DNA of 64,000 nucleotides from Notolepis coatsorum (Eukaryota; Chordata; Actinopteri; Aulopiformes; Paralepididae), in the NCBI GenBank assembly GCA_963971535.1, contig OZ020589.1:87681796-87745795 (forward strand), given 5' to 3'. The notes under the pieces were generated by a model. That model saw only the letters and a list, made by a program, of their open reading frames with translations. It was not told where the DNA came from and searched no databases. Positions 33,676 to 45,052 of this stretch are shown piece after piece. Within the stretch, counting starts at the first letter, position 1. Every line of letters begins with the position of its first letter. The position numbers and the translations under genes are program-made.

Positions 33676-34362
33676 GTGGATGGCGTGACACTTTTATGCC
33701 ACACGCTTAATAGTGATTTTTGAAAAAAAAACAAATATGGATTATTGTAACGTGAGTCAAAGATGTGATACTGAGATACTTTCCTGGCATATACATAAAA
33801 TATAGCCAACGCTATACACACATGAAAAAAAGGCTATTTGCAGAGAATTGCGACAAGGGTGACTGGAGGGTTAAGTTTTAGACACACCCCCTCTTGAATG
33901 TTCAGATGCCAGATGGCTGTAACCCTGCATCTGCATCCTACTGCTGTGCGAGGTAGGTAGGTAATATACAGCAAGCTTTCTTTGAAGTTGCAAAGATTGA
34001 GTTTGTTTTACCAATTATGCATTACTAAATACTAATGTATGTAGGCCTACACTGCAAGTTTTTATTGATGGCAGTATGTTTTATTGATGGCAGTATGTTT
34101 TAGCCTAGGCTAGTGTAGGCTAGCTTTATTACTACTGTAGCTAGCTAACTAAACAGGTACCTTGCTTAGCTGATTATATGCTGTAATGATAACCTGTGTT
34201 CTCAATTTAGAAATAAAGTGTACACATTACTTTAGGATGGTTTGCACAAAATATACCCATAGCACTTTAAAGTTCAGTGTGGATTGCTTTTTAAAGTTAA
34301 TTTAAGAGTGGTAGTAAACTTAAAAGTGGGTTTAACATTGGCCTATATTCTATGATTACAGA

Positions 34363-35083
34363 ATGCCAAGGAGAGAGAGAAATCGGAAGAATATTAAAAA
34401 GCATCTGAGAAATGCTGCGAGAGGCAGCTTCTCTTTGAAGAATTGGGTCCAAAGCAATAATAGTAAGGGAGGAGATAAGGATACAGGTAGCCTATGTATT
34501 TGTAAGTCCTCACTACTAGCTACATGTACAAGCTGCTTGTCTCACATAGCCATAGTTTGGATTATAACTGAGAATCTGGTGCTAACATGGTCAATAATGC
34601 TTATTTTGGACAGAAAAATGTGTCATAAACATTAAAATTTTCCGTTTTTATTCCAATCAAGGCAAGAAGGCTAGTGGTAGTGCTATATGACATATTATTT
34701 TATAATACAACATTGTAGGCTACAGTACAAATATTATGTACAGTACAATTATATTACTATTATAAAACTAATATTATTTGCTCCACCTTAGATAAAGACA
34801 GTACAGACAATGAAGATGGAGATATTCACAAGGGAAATGGTGAAGAAGTGGAGGAAGGAGAAAATGCAGATGATTGTATGGAGAGAAACAATGAAGAAGT
34901 GGAGGAAAGAGAGAATGCAGATAATGCTATGGAGAGAAATGATGGTGACACAACAACAAATAACTTGAATGCTCTCCTGTTGCCATTAAAATATCCCACT
35001 GATCCAGCCCATGTTCAGAAGCACAGCATAGACCACCACTCTGATAGATTTGTTGAGTTTTGTTGCTCTATTCTGAAGATAGG
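34363..35083 (+). pseudogene. Element H transposase, spliced N-terminal part
   Basis: An ATG at 34363 follows an acceptor-like GATTACAG|A. The first coding exon (34363-34486) encodes a basic segment, MPRRERNRKNIKKHLRNAAR then GSFSLKNWV. It ends at ACAG|GTAGCC, and the next exon starts at CCTTAG|ATAAAG (34792). Joining them keeps the frame open through an acidic stretch (repeats of EEVEEGENAD) to LLPLKYPTDPAHVQKHSID then HHSDRFVEFCC. The YPTDPA word is typical of the start of hAT transposases with TTF/ZMYM-type fingers. The frame then runs into the GA repeat. No finger, RNase H fold or dimerisation domain remains. Splicing is predicted from sequence only. Confidence 0.55.
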
Positions 35084-35465
35084 GGGGGGGAGGGAGAGAA
35101 AGAGAGGGAGAGAAGGAGAGGACAGGAGGAGAGGACAGGATGAGAGAAGGAGAGTAAAGGACAGGAGGAGAAAAGGAGAGGAGAGGACAGGAGGAGAGAA
35201 GGAGTGGACAGGAGGAGAGATGGGGAGTACAGGAGGAGAGAAGGAGTGGACAGGAGGAGAGAAGGGGAGTACAGGAGGAGAGTAGGGGAGTATAGGAGGA
35301 GAGAAGGGGAGTACAGGAGGAGAGTAGGGGAGTATAGGAGGAGAGTAGGGGAGTATAGGAGGATAGAAGGGGAGGAGAGGACAGGAGGAGAGAATGAGAG
35401 GAGAGGGGGAGTACAGGAGGAGAGGACATGAGGAGACTAGAGAAGGGGAGGAGAGAGAAAGGAAG
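35083..35465 (+). repeat. Purine minisatellite (AGGAGAGAAGGGGAGTAC)
   Basis: A GGAGGAGAG-rich tract of 380 bp with an 18-bp core AGGAGAGTAGGGGAGTATAGG-like unit, purine on the plus strand. It stands where the transposase body of element H would be. The Arg/Glu and Pro/Leu/Ser frames over it are artefacts. After it, 35466-35735 is the element's 3' region with AATAAA at 35515. Confidence 0.92.
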
Positions 35466-35743
35466 AAGCTCAACGGCACTCGAATTAACTTTAACTGTTA
35501 AACTGTTTTATGAAATAAAAATGTTAAAGGTGTATTGTTCCCTGTGTGTTTTTATCATAGAGGTGTGGTTATACTATTATACTATGTTATTCTAATGTTA
35601 ATCGGATGAAGACTATTTCATCATACATGACGCATCATAGCTTTTTGCTTACTGATGGGGTCCCATGTTGTGCAGTAGGTGCCCTTTTTATTTTATTTTC
35701 GCCCCTGCCCTTCAAACAGCCTGAGTCCGCCACTGCCAAGGAG

Positions 35744-35987
35744 CTACCATTGCAAGGGCCACACAAAAACAACTGGCAATTCTGTTCAGTCTCTGCTCAA
35801 TAGCCAAGCTGTATCTGAGACAATGCTCGTATGTGGATATGTTGAATCCACGTTGAACCTCTGCAATATTTGAATCTTCTCTATGTAAATTGAATTGGCA
35901 TATTCAAATAAACCATTAAAGGTCCCCTCCACTCAAAAACATGTTTGTTTAATGGTTAACTCTTTTTGGAGGCATGACTATAACTAT
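35744..35987. other. Short unique stretch, no gene
   Basis: Only ordinary AT-rich sequence is seen between the right flank of H and the L1-c target duplication. AAGGTCCCCTCCACTCAAAA at 35919 might be a transposon end, but no partner was found. Confidence 0.4.
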
Positions 35988-36009
35988 ATAGATTGTTATT
36001 TGTTATCTG

Positions 36010-37606
36010 GTGCAAGACCCCAGAATAATATGGATGTCGGTAAAGGGAATGATCAAAGATTTCACTGATAGCTTTTCCTCCAAAATGCGCAAGAATCAAT
36101 GCACAAAACTGGCTGAGCTGGAAACGCTTTACTCAACGTTATTTAATTCTCTAAAATACAACAACTCAACTCGACTAGAGAATCAAGTTAACGTACTAAA
36201 AATAGAGATCAATGCCATATACAGACAACAATCGGAAATACAAATACGCAGCACAAGACAACAGCAGTACTCCCAAGGTTCTAAACCTAGTCACCTATTA
36301 GCCATGCGATTAAGAATTAATGCAAAATTTGCAGATATAACTACCATTAGAGCACAACAAGTACTTGAAACAGACCCTGTAAAAATAAACGATACATTCA
36401 AAGAATTCTACTCCGACTTATATAAATCAGAAACGACCTTCGATCAAAACAAAATGGACACATATCTTAATCAAATTATTCTCCCTAAACTTTCAGAGGA
36501 TGACGCTAAACAGTTAGAAACACCGATCACACTAGAGGAACTCAAGAAGGCCATATCCGAAATGCAAAGTGGTAAGGCTCCTGGAAGAGACGGTATCCCA
36601 TCAGAAATGTACCTTTCTTGTTGGGACATAATTGGACCCTTATTACTAAATATGATCTTATACTCAGTCAAGGAGGGGAACTTCCATAAGAATGACAATA
36701 TTGCACTCATAACAGTCCTCCTTAAAAAAGACAAAGACCCCAACGAGTGCGGTAGTTATAGACCTTTAAGCCTCCTCGGAACCGATATCAAACTGTACTC
36801 TAAGGTATTAGCCATCAGATTACAAAAGCATATGACGTCTTTAGTTTACCCGGACCAAACTGGCTTCATAAGAGGCCGCCTGATCACTGATAACATAAGA
36901 CGAATACTGCACGTACTAGATGCCGACAAGGATGACACCATACCTAAGGCGATGCTGTCCCTGGATGCTATGAAAGCCTTTGACAGGCTGGAATGGTCGT
37001 ATCTATGGGCAGTATTAGAAAGGATGGGGTTAGGAAAAGGATTCATTGATATGATTAAAGTATTATACAAAGACCCATCGGCCATGATTACAACAGGTAC
37101 AATCATCTCCAAAATCTTTCCGGTATCACGCTCAGCCAGACAGGGTTGCCCTCTTAGTCCCGGACTATTCAATCTATCATTAGAGCCTTTAGCACAATAC
37201 ATAAGACAATCCCAATCCATAGAACCAATCGTAATCAAGGGCACACAACATAAAATTAGTTTATATGCGGACAACGTAATATTGTTCATGCAAAACCCCA
37301 ACACCACATTGCCTCATCTGCTCAAGTTGATTGAGAACTTTGGTGATTTATCGGGATTTAAGATAAATTGGCCGAAGTCGGCTTTCCTTCCACTTAACAC
37401 CCCTGCAAAAAAAGATATAACCCTCCCAGGAGAGATACCGATGGTAAAACATTTTAGATGCTTGGGAGTGGAAATATTCCCCACCATAAGACAAACGGTG
37501 AAGCACAATTACACAAAAATCCAAAACAAAATCAAAGACGACCTTGATAGGTGGGCAAAACTTAAAAACACAGTACAAGCACGGATATCAATAGTTAAGA
37601 TGGATG
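36010..37606 (+). pseudogene. L1-c ORF2, reverse transcriptase part
   Basis: A 530-residue open frame covers the pre-RT linker and RT: SGKAPGRDGIPSEMY, YRPLSLLGTDIKLYSKVLA, DQTGFIRGRLI, SLDAMKAFDRLEW and SARQGCPLSPGLF. The catalytic box reads LYADNVILFM, where the second Asp has become Asn; L1-b has YADD at the same place. The endonuclease is missing by 5' truncation. The frame ends at the LTR-element junction and resumes at 46674 with TACTACCTAGAATCAACTTC, matching L1-b at 57960. Confidence 0.9.
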
Positions 37607-39225
37607 TGTAGTATATTCCTATATGAATATCTATTAATTACAGCACAGTGAGGCTGTTAACTAGAGGAAGGAAAAGATCACAGTGTGATAGAAACAATGG
37701 TCCTCATCTGGGCTCCCAAATTTAGCCAGTAGAGAATAAGTTGTATACAGCCAGACAACCGGTAGCTATGGTCCAATATTCATTTAATTGCAGCGTGGGC
37801 CGAGATGGAATAATGCATTGGTTACATACAGGACACTTCAAGCACAATACATGAGTTGTACAAAAGGATTTGATGAGGTTAAATCACAATAGCCCTCGTT
37901 GGCTTTTTACATCAAAGACAATAATGTACATTTAGTCATGTTATGTTAATGAAATAAGAATGTACTAAGCCATACATATGGGCACAACCCGGTCCTAAGG
38001 TAGGAATCTGTACATGTTACTCTAACCAACAATAATGAGTAACTTTCCCAACACTGGATTCTACTCACATGTATAACAGCACATTCTCTGGTGGCTCGAT
38101 GGAGGCTCAGCCGGACCCCCCTGGGGACGGGTCGGTGGGCTGGCCTCCCAACTAACTGCACTGCTCCAATACTTATAGGCCCAATATGACCTTCCTATCT
38201 TTCAACTGGTTCAACCAATCACATGTATCTTCTTGTTGGGGCTGCTCTGCCCCCACATGTCCTTGTGGAGGCCGGTGTCGGTGGCCCCCTCCTTTTTGGG
38301 CCGTGGCTTCTTATTGACAGAGGCCTGTCTCCTCTGCAACCACTTCAACATTCCTCCATGCACCATTTTTTACTTTCCCACACATATGGTTCATGCAATG
38401 ACCTATAGATCTCTAATATCACCCCAGTACAGTCATTGCTTCTAGGCTGATATCAAACATCATAGGAGCAGCACCAACCTTTATTTACCAGACTGAATCT
38501 TTATAATATAACTGTGATTTGAAGGAAATGGCTTTATTACTTCCAGGTTTGACATTCCTAAAATGGTATTCTTCTTTGTAAGTTATTTTCTAATTTGTTA
38601 CTATAATCTTGTTATTATTCCAATATTGTTTTTCATTCTAAACTAATATAATGCAATTATGTTTCCTGTGACCTCTAATCTTGGTTAGCGCAGCTGTCTT
38701 TACTGCTATACTGAGTCACCGTTTTTCTGTGGTGTGTGACTGAGTAAACAATGTCGTCATGAGGTGTCGCCTGGTGGTGTTCAACTGATGAGGTCTGGTG
38801 ACTTCTGCCTTAATAGTGCTTGTGTTGAAAACATTAACCCAGTATAGTCAGTGCTTCTTAGGTTAATACTATTCAATTCACAAGAGCCATCCCAAAACCC
38901 TGTCTACCAACTGACACTTTGTATTTTCTGAATCTATTTGTAAAGATTCAACCACATTACTCTTGTCTCACAGAGGCATTACCGCTTTTGGTCTCTTCTT
39001 GCTGTGCTCAACTGTCACATGTCTAGGTGTTTGGTTTCCTGGGGGGGTTGGAATGGCTTTTGTACAACTGTGTAAACAACCCTATAGGCTTGGCCTGCAG
39101 GTTTTCTCCAAAATGTGCTCTGAGAGTCTATGTAATACCTAAATTACCATCCCTACAGATATTTTCAGTTTTCAGGGTTACTCTAACATTTTTGATTATG
39201 AAATTATGAAGTCAATGTTACCACA
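37607..39225 (-). repeat. 3' LTR of the LARD-like element
   Basis: 1,619 bp, TG...CA ended. By eye it differs from the 5' LTR only by GTGTGTGAC versus GTGTGAC near 38731 and by single bases at 38964 and 38981. That is close to 0.2% divergence, so insertion was recent. Confidence 0.92.
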
Positions 39226-39236
39226 TTCCTCCCTTT
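39226..39236 (-). promoter_or_regulatory. Polypurine tract of the LARD-like element
   Basis: The minus strand reads AAAGGGAGGAA immediately before the TGTGGTAAC start of the LTR. This is the expected site for plus-strand DNA priming and sets the orientation. Confidence 0.8.
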
Positions 39237-42200
39237 GACATTTTACTAATGTCATATTACAATTATCTTGACTTAATTTCTATACATACTAGCCATCCAA
39301 TTTAACATAATAACAAAAATCATAAATTTTGAATTTTTCACAATTTTTCTTCTCAATTTTTTTCCATTCTTCTTTGGTACATCTCATCAATTTTGGCCTT
39401 CTTGTCTTCTTCTTTTCTTTCCCACATTTCCCCTGACTATGGCCCCCTCCCGGGGAATCCAAATGACCCATTCATCCAGAACCCCAATTAACCTACTCTG
39501 CCTTAAATGAAACAGTGTTTACCACTCTTTCATCAGGCCTCGTCCTCTGGGCACGTTGAATATGCTAAAAACAATTAAAACAATTTAATCTAAACATTAC
39601 ACATTTAAAGTCTAATCAATCACAATTTTTTTTAAATTACAGTATCCGTTTACATGATCTGGGGAGGACAAGATCCATTAGTATCACAATTTTCCATTTT
39701 CCATTCATTCTCTGAAATAATATCTTCTTCCTGCTAATTTTTTCTTTAAGATAGTACAATCACGTCTGCATATTTAATTAATTGCTTCCCACCTATCCTC
39801 CCCCCTTTTATGACACATAACGGTCATAAACTTGTCACTTCTTGTTCCCTCAGCTCAGTTTTGGCAGAGGAAAGCAGAATTTCAACGAAAATTTTCTTTT
39901 ACCCATTCTCCTCACCCTGGCCATATCCTTACTTATGTGAATGCATCTATATCTGACCCTGCGTTGTGTAATTTATCCGCCCTTTGCCTGCGCATTTTAC
40001 CAAATCAATGTGCACAAGACAAAGCCCATCAGTACCTATCCAGTCTCGTCCCTGTCCCCTGCAATCCAACCACAACTCCCCAGAGAACCTTGTTTACACA
40101 CTGTCAGCTCAGTCTTCAGACTGGCCCCGCCCCCCCCAGGCCAGGTCATCCCAGGTCCAGCCATTGATTATCTCATGACAACCCGTCGTCAGACGATTAT
40201 AGCGTGGAAGTTCCTCCAAACCACATCTGTTCAGTTTTTACAACCTGGCCCCACCCGCATGGGGTTTGTACAGGCAGGGGTCTCTGTGTACAAGAATTCT
40301 CTCACCTTCATTGGACTGCAGAGTAACAGGGAAAAATGAAATCCTACGTCACTGCTTCTAATGAAATGTACTCATGTGTCCCCCATCGTCGATCTGCCTT
40401 CCCCCTCCCTTTTTCTGAGCTGTGGAAGACACAAGCACAGAGCAAACTTTTTACACAATATGTCAACATACTCAATAAGGGAAGCCATCAATTCCATATG
40501 CAAATCGTGGTGGCACTACTTAACTTGTCATCGATCGGATCCAATGCATCTCTTCTTCCAACAGTCCTCTCCCCAGATCATTAACAAAAAAACATTTGGG
40601 AAGAAAAAGAGAAAAAAAAATCAAACAATTAACCAAATATTCAAATATAACACATCCTCCGACCACATGCCTTGCAATTTTTACATAAAAAATTACCATT
40701 CATACCTAAACCGCAAACCAATGAAATAAAATAAAAACCAGGTTTTCCAAAACCATCCACTCAACATCTCATCACCCAACCGTCCCATTCACACATGTCA
40801 GTGACTTTGACACCTCTCAAGACTGCACAATCACCCCTACAGGTTCCTATTCAAACCGCTTTGAGTCCACACAACTACAGATCAAAACACTTAGAAAATA
40901 AACCCAAAAATGTACATTCACGCTCACTCATACAAAATTAAACTTAAATAAAAGTAGTATCTGTACCAAAATAAAACTTTAAACCTTGAATATGACCTAA
41001 TCAAACGCTTTCATCCAATTTCTCATAGTCACATTCACTCGATCCTGAACATTTAGAGTTAGAAAAGAAATAAAAGCAAAAACCAATCAAACACCACAAT
41101 TCAACATCATCCACACATCCTGAGCACAGGCTGTTACCTTAACCAAAACAAACTCTCATTTAAATGATATGAACTGAAATCAAAAAATGACATCGTTCAC
41201 TTCTTCACTCCTGCATCAAAATCCCTTTTATACAAAATAATCTCTCAACCACACAAAATAACCAACACTCTCTCCCATTCTCAGCCACCCAGATCATCTC
41301 CATCCTTCATATTATAAACATATACTCTCACGCTGCTCCCACACTTGCATACCACCTGGCACACAATCATCTACCGTTCACACTGATCATTTGAAACTAA
41401 ACAATTACTTCCAAAACTCTCTCTCATACAACTCATTAATCAATCACAGACCGACAATGGTTTAGTTTGTTCCTCCCTCTTCAGCTCTCTCATCAGGCTA
41501 CACTCATCTCTTCTTAACCTCTACTCTCACTTCAAAGACGGACTGGAATCCATCTTTAATTCAGACCTATCCATGCCTTCCAGTGCACAGACAGATCCAA
41601 ATATTCCTTTATCAACCAGTTAACATTCATAAGTCATAACCCCAAATGAATGCCACTTTCTTGATTGTCTCACTCACTTAACCCAGCTGTTCCCTGTTCT
41701 CTCCCCTGTTGTAAACATAACTGTCAACCGTTATCTCACTTACAACTGTCTTCTGCAATCTTCACCTCTGACCTCTACTTCCCCTGCATCTAACTGCCTA
41801 GCTCCGCTCCATCTTCCTGTCGTATAACCGCCCCTGTGACAGCTGTACAACTGTTCACTCCTATCTCCACCTCTGTGACCTCTCTTCTGTTGCGTCCAGT
41901 CTCACTCCCTGCTTGGACCCCCTTGGCCGTTTTTACTGCTTAGTAAAGATAGCCTGGGTCACTCTTTATGAGTTCCCATGACCTAAAATAAATCTCTTTA
42001 CCACCCATCGACCCTCCTGAAATTCAACAAAAGGTTAGCCATTACACACACAAATGATTTATAATAACTGCTAAAACACAATCTTACATCAAGGCAGCAT
42101 CAATCTTACTAAAAAACATCAGCCTATGTACCAATGGCATTAAAGATATAACACTCTAACAGCATTTCATCATAGCAATGCAACAAAATACATATACCAA

Positions 42201-45041
42201 CAAGTCTACATCTAAAGATTTGCAACAATATTATTCCAACAGTGTACCAAAATCAATGTATCCTATACAAGCATTTTTTCAAGCTACATTTTCCAAGCAC
42301 ACAATTGTACATGTCACACAGATTAAAACAATTACCTATTTTAACACAACATCATTCAAGTAATACAATTACCACCTAAGCATATCCCACAGACTTAATG
42401 TATATATTTTGTTCCCACTTTTAAATGATACATTGACCCAGAGTAGTTAAATTGTGTGTCTAACTTGGTCACAGGCAAACGAAATCATTCCCTACTGATA
42501 TAGACTCACTGCAATGTTTTTGCAGTATAAACCCCAATTGATTTTCTCCCCAATGACTATCTCCCATAATCTACAACATCACACATGTACACACTTGTTT
42601 TGTGCAGTGCACACAGTATTTTCCTTCTCAATAAATAGCCACTGATAAGGTTAGTTTTGTGAAATTTTAACCTATTACCGGCAACGTCCATCAACTCATC
42701 TCATAAAACATTATAGTGGTTAGTTCTCCTTCTTCCTCCTACCATACACACGTGACAAACCGATCCTACTGCATTCTACTTTGTAGAACATTTTCACATT
42801 CAATTATTTCTCCCAAACTACCGTTTATCTGTGTATCATGTATGCAATAAAAGTTATGATGTATTTAAAACGGGTGAACAATTCCATGTTTTCCACTGTA
42901 CTATTTTTAATCTATTAACTCTCATTCCCCCCTGGTTAAAAATATACCCCTATGTATCAAAGACAATAACACAACCTACCCAGTTCTGCCGGTTTTATGA
43001 ATCCCAGCTTAATTATGGGCATGTATATTAAATCATCCACACTCTGACAACGTCCGCAACCTATTCTCAACTTCCTCCCTTAAACCAACCACTGATAAGT
43101 CACCTATCTCTACCCCTGCGTACACATACTCGTAGCAATAACAACCATAAACAGAACCACTCCCAGGTCATTTATATAACATAAAGCAAAAATATCCACA
43201 CTTACCACGTCCCCCGAGCGAAAATAAACGAAACAGCGATCCGCACATGCGCAGTAACGACAACCAAAAATCTGCCACGACATTCATAAAAATGGCACGA
43301 CATCCTACCGCGTCCAATACTACTCCCAAAACACCATTTCTCATACTCTAATCATCCCATATGTCGCCCGCAAACTCACAAAACAGCCGCATGCAAGCTA
43401 ATAGCCTAGCCAACCTCCATGCGAGGTTCCATGCGATCCCGGAAGCCCCAAGTTATGCCACGTTCAAGATCCGTACATTCATTCACTCCGCCCAGTACCA
43501 ATCTAACAATAAACAATTTACACATGTCTAAATACCCACTCTAAAAGAACAAACTATTGTAAAAGAACTTAAAAACATTCTCATATACCAACGCCGTTAC
43601 ACAGATCAACATTAATCATTTCTCCTACCCTTCTCTCTGCCTGGCCCCGCGCGCCGCGAACGTTACACACTCTCCATTCAACACCATGACGTCATCACCA
43701 TGCGACTTCTGTCATTCACGATACTCTCGTACACAATTGTTACCGCATCATATTTAACCACTAAAATGACACCAATCACCTCAACGAACGCCACGACTCG
43801 CTTCCTAACAACAACCGCTCACACAGCGTTTCGTAAATTTTTTCACATCGTCGCTCTAACATCTCTAGAATACCGCATCTCCTCCACCGAGCTAAACTAG
43901 TTAGCCTCAACCTCCAATACGATTCGCTCCAGATTAGTATTGATCCGATCCACGTCACAACATAACAACCTTCGTCAAGCTTGCTACTGATCACATACAA
44001 TTTACACAAATACACAAATACAAACAAACCGAGACATCGATTACATGGCGCAACGCTATCAACCTTGGATTCTTGTGTAAGCCGACTTCTCATCTAAAAA
44101 TTGATCACTGAACATCCACTAGTGTCCTTTTCCTAAATACCCCATATTTTCCTTCTAATCTCCCGCGTCATACACAGTACCTCCGAGCGGCAAGCCCAGT
44201 CATATACTTAAACTACATTCTTTCCTTAAATATTTTACCTAAACTAAACCCTTGCTTCGTACACTGTCCCTCACTTAGGCCTGCTCCCGCACGTCGCCTC
44301 CTAACTAGAGATTCCTCATCACTCTTTTCCAAAATGCACCCCTAACCATCAGCCCTAGCTTGTCTACTTTCCCTCACTCAGGCCGCTCCTGCACGTCGCC
44401 TCCTAACTAGAGATTCCTCATCACTCTTTTCCAAAATGCGCCCCTAACCATCAGCCCTAGCTTGTCTACTTTCCCTCACTCAGGCCGCTCCTGCACGTCG
44501 CCTCCTAACTAGAGATTCCTCATCACTCTTTTCCAAAATGCGCCCCTAACCATCAGCCCTAGCTTGTCTACTTTCCCTCACTCAGGCCGCTCCTGCACGT
44601 CGCCTCCTAACTAGAGATTCCTCATCACTCTTTTCCAAAATGCGCCCCTAACCATCAGCCCTAGCTTGTCTCTATAATATGCCTAATAACTCTTCGTCGG
44701 CTGCCGCTCTTATATAATCAACAAAAAAAAATTCGCAAGTTTCACCCCCCTGCTCACAATGACATTGCACCAACACGCTGCTCGCATTCACTGTAATAAA
44801 ACTCAAAATAAGCAGGTTTTTTGGACATCCTAAATATAACATCACCCACCAGTCCTGTAAGCAAACAATACACATATCCACCCTGGGTCCTACTGTGGCT
44901 ATACACAACCATCAATATTCCTATTCACCCCACGTCTCTCTCATCCTCCAGACAGCCTCTCACTCTGTACTGCAAATTTCCAACTTCCCGGTTCTTTTTC
45001 TGCATGCTCATTATGTGAACAAATCAGAACGGGTCTTAAAA
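39237..45041 (-). other. Non-coding interior of the LARD-like element
   Basis: The plus strand is rich in A, C and T and poor in G (for example 19 C against 6 G at 42001-42060), so the sense strand is C-poor. Frames of 60-147 residues occur on both strands, but none carries retroelement motifs. A 102-bp tandem repeat lies near the 5' end (44278-44685). A minus-strand Lys-rich piece near 39420 (EKKKTRRPKL) has no family match that I know. Confidence 0.75.
44278..44685. repeat. 102-bp tandem repeat, four units, in the LARD leader
   Basis: Units starting GGCCGCTCCTGCACGTCGCC begin at 44278, 44381, 44483 and 44585 and are almost identical; the first differs slightly. In sense orientation they sit about 360 bp downstream of the primer-binding site, where an RNA packaging signal would be. 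Confidence 0.93.
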
Positions 45042-45050
45042 ACGGCACCA
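45042..45050 (-). promoter_or_regulatory. Primer-binding site, tRNA-His-like
   Basis: The minus strand reads TGGTGCCGT two bases after the 5' LTR. It is complementary to the ACGGCACCA end of vertebrate tRNA-His. Complementarity stops after nine bases. Confidence 0.6.
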
Positions 45051-45052
45051 AC

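Larger units (their letters stand above)
25203..35735 (+). mobile_element. 10.5-kb hAT-like element H (TIR CACTGGCGGACTCAGG)
   Basis: The ends CACTGGCGGACTCAGG and CCTGAGTCCGCCACTG are perfect inverted repeats. The flank CCAAGGAG is duplicated exactly (25195-25202 and 35736-35743). These two facts tie ends 10.5 kb apart into one element. Contents in order: a subterminal 73-bp tandem array, remains of another hAT end, a 6.4-kb L1 in antisense (26322-32734), two MITEs (32776-33102, 33318-33675), the spliced 5' part of a transposase gene (34363 onward, plus strand), and a purine repeat (35083-35465) where the transposase body should be. Without the insertions it would be about 3.4 kb. Confidence 0.85.

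Noticed and set aside
34986-35479. Pro/Ser/Leu-rich proteins on the minus strand
   Set aside because: They are translations of the purine minisatellite in element H and have no start or splice context.
37946-38445. Small frames repeated at 45392-45891
   Set aside because: They recur only because they lie in the two LTR copies. There is no evidence of coding.
39832-40339. Two overlapping frames of 111 and 132 residues inside the LARD-like element
   Set aside because: They are antisense to the element, overlap in different frames and show no gag, pol or cellular motif.
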